Origin: an uncultured Selenomonadaceae bacterium
Lineage (GTDB): Bacteria > Bacillota > Negativicutes > Selenomonadales > Selenomonadaceae
Direction: 5' to 3'
NCBI GenBank assembly: GCA_910579115.1
Contig: CAJTSO010000005.1
Location: forward strand, 1-36,667
DNA: 36,667 bases
Both the position numbers and the translations under genes were made by a program. Under the pieces are notes generated by a model, which was not told the DNA's origin, made no database searches, and was given only the letters and a program-made list of their open reading frames with translations. Of the stretch, positions 24,515 to 31,650 are shown piece after piece; within the stretch, counting starts at the first letter, position 1; every line of letters starts with the position of its first letter.

Positions 24515-24743
24515 GGCTAGAACCTCTTTTAAATTTCTACTGTTGTAGATTCAACCTTTTTGTTTCTTTACAACATTGGCTAGAACCTCTTTTAAATTTC
24601 TACTGTTGTAGATGCCATCTCTTCTTGTGAAAAGTTTCGCTGGCTAGAACCTCTTTTAAATTTCTACTGTTGTAGATCGTCCTTCATCTCGTTCATGATT
24701 TTCGGGCTAGAACCTCTTTTAAATTTCTACTATTGTTGTATAT
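24515..24743 (+). CRISPR. Type V-A CRISPR array, four repeats and three spacers
   Basis: Repeats of 36 bases at 24515-24550, 24578-24613 and 24642-24677 are identical. They start GGCTAGAACCTCTTTTAAAT and end with the Cas12a handle ATTTCTACTGTTGTAGAT, whose TCTAC/GTAGA arms form the crRNA pseudoknot stem. The fourth copy (24705-24743) is degenerate: TAT inserted after TTTCTAC and the final GAT changed to TAT. Spacers are 24551-24577 (27), 24614-24641 (28) and 24678-24704 (27). The handle places the guide 3' of the repeat, so transcription is on the plus strand. No tracrRNA is needed for this type. Confidence 0.97.
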
Positions 24744-24747
24744 GCGA

Positions 24748-24781
24748 CGGGTCGTAGGTTCGATTCCTATCATCAGCTCCA
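24748..24781 (+). pseudogene. 3' fragment of tRNA-Thr
   Basis: 34 bases identical to positions 18407-18440: the T-arm, the 3' acceptor strand and CCA. No D-arm, anticodon or 5' acceptor strand precedes it; the bases upstream are the last CRISPR repeat plus GCGA. Confidence 0.92.
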
Positions 24782-24789
24782 GAGAAATC

Positions 24790-24817
24790 AAAGCCCCCGA
24801 GAAATCGGGGGCTTTTT
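24790..24817 (+). terminator. Duplicated tRNA-Thr terminator, now ending the CRISPR array
   Basis: The same AAAGCCCCCGA / TCGGGGGCTTT hairpin and T-tract as at 18449-18476, 46 bases beyond the last repeat. Confidence 0.88.
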
Positions 24818-24820
24818 CAT

Positions 24821-24855
24821 ATAAAAACAGCGGTAAATCCGTGATGGCTTACCGC
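24821..24855 (-). terminator. Likely terminator of the kinase-like gene
   Basis: On the minus strand, GCGGTAA and TTACCGC pair around a partly paired interior and are followed by TGTTTTTAT. Confidence 0.55.
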
Positions 24856-24897
24856 CGTCTGGTTGTCAAAAAGAAATAGCCTGTGATGGGAGCTGCA

Positions 24898-25410
24898 CTA
24901 CAAATCAATATCTATCTCATAATTATTATTGATTAGTACGTATTTTACATTATGCTTTTCGGCAAGTTTCAGAAACCGGGCATTATCGTCTAAAACATTT
25001 TCTATAGTGCACCATTCATCGTCTAAGCGGCTTTCTACGGCACTTGCGTGTTTCAGGATATCGTCGAAATAATTTTTAATATAATTTTCGCTCATTATAA
25101 GGCAAATGTATTTGATGTTATCAAGATATTCCTTTGCAAAGTCCTTTTTCCAGTCAATCGGGATATAACACCCTTCAACAATAAGGTTTTGCTTATTCTC
25201 TATGGCGGTTTTGATCATTTCCCGCACAATAGGCCAAAGGTACTCTGTGAGCTTATCGTCATCTTTGGGGGTGAGTTTGGTATAGCCGCTGCGAATTAAA
25301 CCCATTTTCAGATGATCCATCGATAGATATGGATATTTATACTTTTCAAGCAGCTTTTGAGCCAGCAGAGTCTTACCTGTGTGGGATGCACCGGTTATTA
25401 AAATGACCAT
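24898..25410 (-). CDS. Small P-loop kinase-like NTPase
   Basis: 170 aa. The Walker A loop GASHTGKT is at residues 7-14, right after a beta strand (MVILIT). MDHLKMGLIRSGY and LIVEGCYIPIDW resemble the substrate-binding and Walker B-like regions of adenylate kinase-like or shikimate kinase-like P-loop kinases. The substrate is not identifiable. The gene is distinctly AT-rich, unlike the surrounding host genes. GGAAGGAGG precedes the ATG, and the gene follows the GNAT gene after 25 bases, so the two form an operon. Its 3' end faces the right-hand tRNA direct repeat. Confidence 0.75.
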   Translation of the reverse strand: MVILITGASHTGKTLLAQKLLEKYKYPYLSMDHLKMGLIRSGYTKLTPKDDDKLTEYLWPIVREMIKTAIENKQNLIVEGCYIPIDWKKDFAKEYLDNIKYICLIMSENYIKNYFDDILKHASAVESRLDDEWCTIENVLDDNARFLKLAEKHNVKYVLINNNYEIDIDL

Positions 25411-25435
25411 AAAATTCCTCCTTCCAGGCAGGAAA

Positions 25436-25897
25436 TTACCTGGTTTTTACCATAACAAAATTTGTCAGCCAAATTCCCTGCCGCTCTATCTGCTGTTCTT
25501 TAACAGCTGTATATCCTCTTTTGGCAAAGAATGCTCTGGCCGTAACAGACGAATGAGTAACGATATTCCCCTGAACCGCCCGTTCCAACCGGTCGCAGAT
25601 TGCCGTGGCAATCCCTTCTCCCTGATGCTCCCAATGGACATATAAGCGGTCAAGATAGCCCGTCCGGTCGATGTCTCCAAATCCGGCAATAATGCCGCCG
25701 TGAACCGCCACGACAGTAAAGTGTTCCTGAAATGACTGATTCCATTCCGCCAGATCCATCTTTCCCGTTGCCCATACCGCCAGCTGCTCCCTGGAGTAAT
25801 CTTTGGCGTTTACAGTGTGGACCGTATTATAAAAAAGCTCGGCTAACGCTTTACAATCCGCCGGTTGGTATTTCCGTATGATTATTTTAGAATCCAT
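25436..25897 (-). CDS. GNAT-family N-acetyltransferase
   Basis: 153 aa. The N-terminus IIIRKYQPADCKALAELFY is typical of GNAT proteins. The acetyl-CoA pyrophosphate loop is EHQGEGIATAICDRLE (Q-x-x-G-x-A type), and the late AFFAKRGY is the conserved motif B helix. It resembles the YafP-like subgroup by general pattern. The substrate is unknown. The ATG at 25897 follows AAGGCGAG and is overlapped by a short upstream reading frame. It is cotranscribed with the kinase-like gene. Confidence 0.85.
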   Translation of the reverse strand: MDSKIIIRKYQPADCKALAELFYNTVHTVNAKDYSREQLAVWATGKMDLAEWNQSFQEHFTVVAVHGGIIAGFGDIDRTGYLDRLYVHWEHQGEGIATAICDRLERAVQGNIVTHSSVTARAFFAKRGYTAVKEQQIERQGIWLTNFVMVKTR

Positions 25898-25970
25898 TTT
25901 TTCTCGCCTTATTACGGTAATTGGCGACCGAAATTTTCATGCTTAAATTTTTCCTTTTGATTTCCATCAT
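25887..25970 (-). CDS. Possible 27-codon leader ORF overlapping the GNAT start
   Basis: Two tandem ATGs (25970, 25967) open a 27-residue basic peptide (MMEIKRKNLSMKIS and onward) that stops at TAA 25887-25889, 8 bases inside the GNAT gene in another frame. AAGGCAAAATCTCAAC precedes it, a weak ribosome site. It could couple translation to GNAT or be chance. Confidence 0.3.
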   Translation of the reverse strand: MMEIKRKNLSMKISVANYRNKARKNGF

Positions 25971-26030
25971 GTTGAGATTTTGCCTTGCGATCTCAAGATA
26001 CGAAAAAATATTGTAAAATGGATGTAAAAT

Positions 26031-26057
26031 GCGGTCCCCGGCATAGCCGGGGACCGC
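26031..26057. other. Perfect 12-bp GC-rich hairpin
   Basis: GCGGTCCCCGGC and its exact complement flank ATA, between the GNAT gene and repeat units. There is no U-tract on the plus side and a TTTTAC on the minus side. The 25898-26425 gap otherwise contains AT-rich sequence, the leader ORF and the repeats. Confidence 0.55.
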
Positions 26058-26089
26058 TCAGACTGTAGACAAAGCCGCTTATTCACTCT

Positions 26090-26260
26090 GAGGCTCCCAT
26101 TTAGGGGAGCTGTCGCTGAAAGCGACTGAGGGGTGAAGCAGAAAACCCATCGATTTGTCTGTCACCCCTCCGGCGGCTACGCCGCCACCTCCCCTATAGG
26201 GGAGGCGTTGGGCGCGGATTATCTTTGGACATTCCGACAGGCTCCCGTTTAAGGGGGACT
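26090..26260. repeat. Family A repeat pair (inverted) plus a partial unit upstream of recJ
   Basis: Unit 26090-26135 (plus: GAGGCTCCCATTTAGGGGAG to GAGGGGTGAA) faces an inverted unit 26161-26207 (GTCACCCCTCCGGCGG to CCTATAGGGGAGG). A partial third unit (AGGCTCCCGTTTAAGGGGGA) follows at 26239. Confidence 0.72.
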
Positions 26261-26425
26261 GCTTGATATAGAATCCGTAAATATATCCGCTCAAAAAAGC
26301 GGTTTTAGCAGACCTTAAAAGGAAATTGAATAAATGAGAGACGCGGGCTGGATCTTTTGGTAAAATTAGACTACCACCTGATATAAACCGTTGTAACCAT
26401 TGAACAATGAAATGAGGATTACTGG

Positions 26426-28504
26426 ATGAACAGCAAAGAAAGGCCAATCTGGCAGTTTTTGGATAATGATGATAAGCAGCAGGAAGCAATAAGGGAGCTG
26501 GCTCGGGCGGCGGGAATATCGGAATTTCTGGCCGGGCTCCTGTACCGCCGGGGAATTGCTGACGGGTTGGCAGCGGAGAAATTTCTCCATCCGCTGGAGA
26601 AGCAGGAGCTCTACTCTCCCCGGCTCCTTTCCGACGGGTTGGCGGCCGCTGAACGGATCGTTCAGGCCCTGAAGCAGGGAGAAAAAATCTGCGTGTACGG
26701 AGATTACGACGTAGACGGGGTCACTGCCGTAGCGATTCTGGTGCGGGCCCTCCGACGGTTGGGGGGCGCCTGGGAGAATGTGGTCTGGTATGTGCCGAAC
26801 CGCTTCCGGGAGGGCTACGGCCTCAACGAGAATGCGGTGAGGAAGCTATCTGCCGATGGTGTGGGGCTCATCGTCACCGTGGACTGCGGCATAAAGTCAG
26901 CGGAGCTTATCGGCCGGCTGTCTGGGGAGCTGGGGATCGATTTCGTGGTGACTGACCACCATCTGCCGGACAGGGATGAGCAAGGGCAAGAGGTCATTCC
27001 CGAGGCGGCGGCGGTGGTAAATCCCCACTGCCGCCATGGCGGAGCCGCCTATCCATGGGAGGAACTCTGCGGGGCGGAGGTAGCCTTCAAGCTGGCGGAG
27101 CTGCTGACGGAAATGATGATGCCACAGCCGGAGGGAACGGTCTACGAAAGGGATATGGAGCTGGCGGCTCTTGGCGCCTGCGCTGACGTTATGCCGCTGC
27201 TGGATGAGAACCGCCGCCTGGTAAAAAGGGGGCTGGAGCTTTTGGGCCGGACAAAGATAAAAGGACTGAGGGCGATTCTGGAGGCGGCCCGGGTCAAAAA
27301 GGCTGAGGAGGACATCGAGGGCTGGGAGGTTACAACGGAGGATATAGGCTTCCGGATCGCTCCCCTCATCAATGCGGCAGGCCGGATGGCCGATGCCGGG
27401 ATGGTGGTTGAACTGCTGCTGGAGACGGACTCCTTTGCTCTGGCGAGGCTGGCGGGGAAATTACAGGATTATAATCTTGAAAGGCAGGCTAAGACGAAGG
27501 AGCTTACGGAGCAGGCCGAGGCGGAGCTTCAGCGGGAGGAGTCGCTGGGGGCGGTGCCGGCGGCCCGGCGGGATGCGATCGTGGTGGCCGGGGAGGACTG
27601 GGCCGAGGGGATCATCGGGCTGGTGGCGGCTCGATTGATGGAGAAATACAACCGGCCGGCGGTAGTGTTTTCAATTTCCCGGGACGAAAAGACCGGGGCG
27701 AGGCTGGCGAAGGGTTCCGCCCGGAGTATCGACGGCTTCCACATTCATGACGCTTTTTCCGCCCCGGAGGTGTCTGTCCATGCCCTGGGCTTTGGGGGGC
27801 ACGCCAAGGCCGCCGGGATAACGGTGGAAGCAGACAGGCTGGGGGATTTTACGGCAGCTCTCACCAAGTATGCCGGAAGAGTCCTCACCCAGCGGGACAA
27901 GCGGAGGAAGATAAAGGCGGAATGCCGGCTGGATCCGGGGTCGATAACGCCGGAGATCCTTGATGATTTAAGGGCTCTGGAGCCCACCGGCGAAGGGAAC
28001 CAAAAGCCTCTGTTCGGGCTGTTTGAGGTGAGGGCAGAAGGGGCTTCCACCATGGGGAAGGCGGGAGCCCATCTCCAGTTTTTTCTGCCCGGCCGGGTAA
28101 GAGCGGTTCTCTGGCAGGGGGGAGAGCAGGCGGGGCTGGTAAACAGCAGAGCGGTAGACTTGCTTTTCACCGTAAAGGATGACGAATGGCAGGGACAGCG
28201 GCGGCCGGAGTGTATTATCGCCGGACTGAGACCATCATCTGCGGCCTTTTCGTCCCAGCGGCTGCGCAATGTATTTCGGCTTGTCCGGCAGGCGGCGGCC
28301 GCTTCCGGAGCGGAAGCCTTTGCCGTTGATGACCGGCTGATTTACGCCACGGGGGTTTGTCGGGAGGAGCTGGGGCTGATATTGTCGGTGTTCCGGGAGC
28401 TGGAATTCCTTTCCGAGTCTGACGGGCTGTACCGCTTTGCGGAAAATCCGGCCAGGCGGGATTTGAGTGAGTCGAAAACCTACCGGGAAATAGTGAACGG
28501 CTGA
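26426..28504 (+). CDS. recJ: Single-stranded-DNA-specific exonuclease RecJ
   Basis: 692 aa DHH-family 5'-3' exonuclease of recombination and mismatch repair. The motif set is complete: VYGDYDVDGVTA (D93, D95, D97), VDCGIK, VTDHHLPD (D177-H178-H179) and GACADVMPL. The DHHA1 region carries GFGGHAKAAG. A RecJ OB-fold and a C-terminal extension follow. GAGGATTACTGG precedes the ATG. No clear promoter is visible in the repeat-filled upstream gap. A strong terminator follows the TGA. Confidence 0.94.
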   Translation: MNSKERPIWQFLDNDDKQQEAIRELARAAGISEFLAGLLYRRGIADGLAAEKFLHPLEKQELYSPRLLSDGLAAAERIVQALKQGEKICVYGDYDVDGVTAVAILVRALRRLGGAWENVVWYVPNRFREGYGLNENAVRKLSADGVGLIVTVDCGIKSAELIGRLSGELGIDFVVTDHHLPDRDEQGQEVIPEAAAVVNPHCRHGGAAYPWEELCGAEVAFKLAELLTEMMMPQPEGTVYERDMELAALGACADVMPLLDENRRLVKRGLELLGRTKIKGLRAILEAARVKKAEEDIEGWEVTTEDIGFRIAPLINAAGRMADAGMVVELLLETDSFALARLAGKLQDYNLERQAKTKELTEQAEAELQREESLGAVPAARRDAIVVAGEDWAEGIIGLVAARLMEKYNRPAVVFSISRDEKTGARLAKGSARSIDGFHIHDAFSAPEVSVHALGFGGHAKAAGITVEADRLGDFTAALTKYAGRVLTQRDKRRKIKAECRLDPGSITPEILDDLRALEPTGEGNQKPLFGLFEVRAEGASTMGKAGAHLQFFLPGRVRAVLWQGGEQAGLVNSRAVDLLFTVKDDEWQGQRRPECIIAGLRPSSAAFSSQRLRNVFRLVRQAAAASGAEAFAVDDRLIYATGVCREELGLILSVFRELEFLSESDGLYRFAENPARRDLSESKTYREIVNG

Positions 28505-28562
28505 TGGTTTGTCAAGCCGGCTTCCCTTTGGGAGGCTTGTACAGTAAACAGAGAAATTCGCA

Positions 28563-28599
28563 AAGGAAAAGCTCCCGTTTGTGGCGGGAGCTTTTCCTT
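28563..28599. terminator. Terminator between recJ and the symporter gene
   Basis: AAGGAAAAGCTCCCG, a 7-base loop, then CGGGAGCTTTTCCTT. It is symmetric enough to serve both converging genes. Confidence 0.85.
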
Positions 28600-28648
28600 A
28601 TATGAGATCAATCTTGTTGTAGCTTTGATTTTTGAGCTGTCAGATAAA

Positions 28649-30037
28649 TTATTTCTCTGCCTCGATGACGGTCTTTTGATACTCGAAGCATTCGTCAGCC
28701 ACGTCCTTTGCCAGAACTACCAGGCAGATGAGGTTCGGGATAGCCATGAGACCATTGGCGGTATCGGAGAAGTCCCAGACGAAGGAGAGAGTCATGGTAG
28801 CGCCGATGTAAGTTATGAAGGAGAAGAGTATGCGGTAAGCCATGAGAACGATTCGATTGGATACCAGGTACTCAAGGGATTTCTCACCGTAGTATTCCCA
28901 GCCCAGAATGGTGGTGAAGGCAAAGAGGGCCAGAGAAAGGGAGACGATGTACTTGCCGTATTCACCGAATACCGTGGAGAAGGCGATGATGGTGAGATTC
29001 GCTCCGGTAAAGGCCTTGCCGGTCTCCGGGTTGATCTGGCCCAGGCAGCCGGAGCAGACGATTACAAGGCCGGTGAGCATGCAGATGATCATGGTATCGA
29101 AGAAGGTACCGGTCATGTTTACATAGCCCTGATGGGAAGGATGGTCGGTCTGGGCTGCTGCGGCGGCAATGGGGGCGGAACCAAGGCCGGCCTCGTTGGA
29201 GAATACGCCTCGGGCAATACCCCAGCGCATGGCCTGGAACATACTGGCTACGATGGCGCCTCCTACACCGCCGGCAACGGCGTCCGCGGCGAAGGCCATG
29301 CGGAAGATTTCGGAAACCCCGGCCGGAATGGCGGCGGCGTTCATCACGATTACTACAAGGGAAGCCACGAAGTAAAAGACGGCCATGGCAGGAACCAGAA
29401 TGGAGGATACCTTGCCGATGGATTTAATGCCCTTTACAAGAACCAGAAGAGAAAGAGCAGTAAGGAGAATACCGGTCATCCAGGTGGGAAGCGCGAAGGA
29501 AGTTTTGAGGGCCGCGGCAATGGAATTGGCCTGAGTCATGTTGCCGATGCCAAAGGAGGAGATGACGGCAAAGATGGCGAAGGCAGCGGCCAGAAAGGAG
29601 CCTAAAGCCTTATTGGAAATGCCGTTCTTCATGGCGTACATGGGGCCGCCGCACATTTCGCCGACGCTGTTGGTCTCACGATATTTCACGGCCAGGACGG
29701 ACTCGGCGTACTTGGTGGAAAGACCGAAGGCGGCGGAGATCCACATCCAGACCAGAGCCCCGGGTCCTCCAAGGACCAGGGCGGTGCTGACGCCCACGAT
29801 GTTGCCGGTGCCGATTGTGGCGGAAAGAGCGGTCATCAGAGACTGGAAGGGAGTGATATCCCCCTCGGTTTTATCTCGCCTGTCAAAAATCCTTCCCACA
29901 GCGTGGGGAAGATTTCGCCAGGGCAGAAATTTCAGCCGGATGGTCAGGTATACGCCGGTACCAACCAGAAAAAACAGCATGACAGGCCCCCAGACGAAGC
30001 TGTTGACCTCGCCCATAAGTCGTTCGATTTCAGCCAT
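28649..30037 (-). CDS. Sodium:alanine/glycine symporter, AGCS family
   Basis: 462 aa polytopic membrane protein importing alanine or glycine with sodium. Family motifs seen: ATIGTGNIVGVSTAL, GGPGALVWMW, AKYAES-like STKYAESVLAVKYRE, GGPMYAM, and FSNEAGLGSAPIAAAAA. About 11 hydrophobic segments can be counted. The start at 30037 follows GGAGGTTTTTATT; an upstream in-frame extension to 30235 was rejected because it crosses the promoter and is not membrane-like. Which amino acid is carried cannot be told. Confidence 0.92.
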   Translation of the reverse strand: MAEIERLMGEVNSFVWGPVMLFFLVGTGVYLTIRLKFLPWRNLPHAVGRIFDRRDKTEGDITPFQSLMTALSATIGTGNIVGVSTALVLGGPGALVWMWISAAFGLSTKYAESVLAVKYRETNSVGEMCGGPMYAMKNGISNKALGSFLAAAFAIFAVISSFGIGNMTQANSIAAALKTSFALPTWMTGILLTALSLLVLVKGIKSIGKVSSILVPAMAVFYFVASLVVIVMNAAAIPAGVSEIFRMAFAADAVAGGVGGAIVASMFQAMRWGIARGVFSNEAGLGSAPIAAAAAQTDHPSHQGYVNMTGTFFDTMIICMLTGLVIVCSGCLGQINPETGKAFTGANLTIIAFSTVFGEYGKYIVSLSLALFAFTTILGWEYYGEKSLEYLVSNRIVLMAYRILFSFITYIGATMTLSFVWDFSDTANGLMAIPNLICLVVLAKDVADECFEYQKTVIEAEK

Positions 30038-30141
30038 AATAAAAACCTCCAAAATTTTTTCCTGCAATATCGGGACAACTCGGTAAGAAAAAATAACAGC
30101 GGCGCTGTTTCTGTTCATTAAGCCGTGCTGCCATGGACGCA

Positions 30142-30170
30142 AGTATATAGTTTGAACGATTGGCTGTAAA
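30142..30170 (-). promoter_or_regulatory. Promoter of the symporter gene
   Basis: On the minus strand: TTTACA (30170-30165), a 17-base spacer, then TATACT (30147-30142). A CTGTATACAG palindrome at 30190-30199 lies just upstream, and an AACAGCG-G-CGCTGTT dyad at 30095-30109 lies between promoter and gene. Both are possible operators. Confidence 0.65.
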
Positions 30171-30248
30171 TACCCTAAACGCAAACATACTGTATACAGC
30201 AGTACTCTTAAATACACGGCGGGGATTCTGCTCATATTTTTAGTTGAA

Positions 30249-30323
30249 TTTAAGATTGTGCATAAAATTTTAAGATTGCATACATAATTCTTTTCCCCTT
30301 GACTGAAAAACTTGACTGAAAAA
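30249..30323. repeat. Short direct repeats upstream of the lpxC promoter
   Basis: TTTAAGATTG occurs twice (near 30249 and 30269), followed by a tandem 13-base repeat CTTGACTGAAAAA at 30298-30310 and 30311-30323. This is the AT-rich part of the 30038-30579 gap and may bind a regulator. Confidence 0.5.
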
Positions 30324-30360
30324 ACTTGTCATAACAGGCGAAAACAAAAGGAACTGAATG

Positions 30361-30398
30361 AATTTGCCTTGCATTTTTGTGAATAACTGCATTATAAT
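30361..30398 (+). promoter_or_regulatory. Promoter of lpxC with shared upstream box
   Basis: AATTTGCCTTGCA at 30361-30373 contains the -35 (TTGCAT, 30369-30374). After 18 bases comes TATAAT at 30393-30398, inside TGCATTATAAT. Both blocks recur before fabZ. Confidence 0.7.
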
Positions 30399-30579
30399 TT
30401 ATGCTGTCAGAAAGCCGGGATTATCTGTTCGTCTGTAATCTATCAGGCCGGTTGATAAAATGATTTGAGGGTCCGCAAGGAAACTGCGTCCCGGGATGAT
30501 CTTGCCGCTATAAGGGCGGAAGCTGTCTTACCAGGGGAAAGATTCTCAACGAACAGTATATGGAATTGAGGAGCGCGTC
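30399..30579 (+). other. Long lpxC leader with possible hairpins
   Basis: About 175 bases between the expected transcription start and lpxC. GGGTCCGCA with TGCGTCCC (around 30469-30495) and CCGC with GCGG (around 30506-30520) can pair. I do not recognise a known riboswitch class. Confidence 0.35.
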
Positions 30580-31434
30580 ATGAAATTTATGGAGGAAAAG
30601 CAGCAGACCGTTGCCGGGGATATAGAATTTTCCGGCGTGGGGATCCACTCCGGCCAGGTGACGAGGCTCGTGGTTCGACCGGCGGAGGCCGGGACGGGTC
30701 TGAAATTCTGCCGTACCGATTTGCCGGGGCGGCCGGAGATCCCCGTATGCGCCGAGAGCGGTCAGGAATCGGCCCGGGCCACCACCCTGGCGAAGGGAAA
30801 AGCCATGGTCTTTACGGTGGAGCATTTCCTATCGGCGCTCCATGCCCTGAAAGTGGACAACGCTCTTATCGAGATGGATGGCCCGGAGCCCCCTATCCTT
30901 GACGGAAGCTCTCTGCCGGTGGTCAGGGCCCTCAGGGAAACAGGGCTTGTCCGGCAGGCGGCCCGCCGCCGTTATGCGACGGTTTCCGAGCCGGTGGTGG
31001 TTTACGGGGATAAGGATCATGAGCAGATGGTCATTGCCCTGCCTTCTGATGATTTTCGGGTGAGCTTCACCTCGATAAATCCTCATCCGCTGGTGGGGAT
31101 CCAATTCCGGGACGTGACCGTTGAGGAGCAGGCTTATGAGCAGCAGGTGGCTCCCGCCAGGACCATTGCCTACGAAAAAGAAGTGGAGGCCCTTCACGCG
31201 GCTGGTCTGGGGCTGGGTGGCTCTTTGGAAAATACCATCGTGTACAGCGATGAAAAATGGCTGACGCCCCTGAGGTTTCCCGATGAACTGGTCCGGCACA
31301 AGATTCTGGACCTCATCGGGGACCTGCGAGTGCTGGGCCTGGTAAAGGGCCATTTTATCGCCGTGAAATCCAGTCATGCCCTCAATGGACGGCTGACGAA
31401 AAAGATTGCGGCCCTGATGAAGGAGAAGGGCTGA
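30580..31434 (+). CDS. lpxC: UDP-3-O-acyl-N-acetylglucosamine deacetylase
   Basis: 284 aa zinc deacetylase, the committed step of lipid A synthesis. The zinc ligands are visible: H82 in VEHFLSAL, and H240 and D244 in RHKILDLIGD. The N-terminal FSGVGIHSG and the LDGSSLPVV motif are typical. GAGGAG precedes the ATG. Presence of lpxC in a Firmicute-like context points to a Negativicutes host with an outer membrane. It opens the lpx cluster and has its own promoter. Confidence 0.95.
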   Translation: MKFMEEKQQTVAGDIEFSGVGIHSGQVTRLVVRPAEAGTGLKFCRTDLPGRPEIPVCAESGQESARATTLAKGKAMVFTVEHFLSALHALKVDNALIEMDGPEPPILDGSSLPVVRALRETGLVRQAARRRYATVSEPVVVYGDKDHEQMVIALPSDDFRVSFTSINPHPLVGIQFRDVTVEEQAYEQQVAPARTIAYEKEVEALHAAGLGLGGSLENTIVYSDEKWLTPLRFPDELVRHKILDLIGDLRVLGLVKGHFIAVKSSHALNGRLTKKIAALMKEKG

Positions 31435-31540
31435 TTGACCGAATAAAAAGCAGGAAATAATACCGTCAGTAAATTTATCTTGAATAAATCGGGAATTGTC
31501 TTGCAGTATAACGACAGGGCAGTTGAATGGCGTTATATAG

Positions 31541-31578
31541 AATTTGCCTTGCAATTTATTGAAAAGTTGCATTATAAT
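31541..31578 (+). promoter_or_regulatory. Promoter of fabZ, near-copy of the lpxC promoter
   Basis: AATTTGCCTTGCA at 31541-31553 contains the -35 (TTGCAA, 31549-31554). After 18 bases comes TATAAT at 31573-31578, in the block TGCATTATAAT. The spacing is the same as before lpxC. Confidence 0.7.
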
Positions 31579-31650
31579 AATCTGTAGTGTTTTGGCTGGA
31601 ACGTATCATTGCGCATAGATGGAAATTTGTATATGAGAGGAGAATTACAG

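Larger units (their letters stand above)
24748..24820 (+). repeat. Right 73-bp direct repeat (attachment-site-like)
   Basis: A perfect copy of 18407-18479 beginning 4 bases after the degenerate last CRISPR repeat. With the left copy it encloses bases 18480-24747, which hold only the cas12a-cas4-cas1-cas2 genes, leader and array. Confidence 0.92.

Noticed and set aside
24442..24630. Open frame across the leader and first repeats
   Set aside because: Its translation simply repeats LEPLLNFYCCR from successive CRISPR repeats; it is an artefact of the array.
24748..24781. Second functional tRNA-Thr
   Set aside because: Only the T-arm and 3' acceptor strand are present; no D-arm, anticodon or 5' acceptor strand.
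28625..29605. 326-codon plus-strand frame opposite the symporter
   Set aside because: Gly/Asp-rich shadow frame; the minus strand encodes a clear AGCS symporter.
30298..30323. Tandem CTTGACTGAAAAA copies as a CRISPR or minisatellite
   Set aside because: Only two contiguous 13-base copies without spacers; more likely regulatory or a slippage product.
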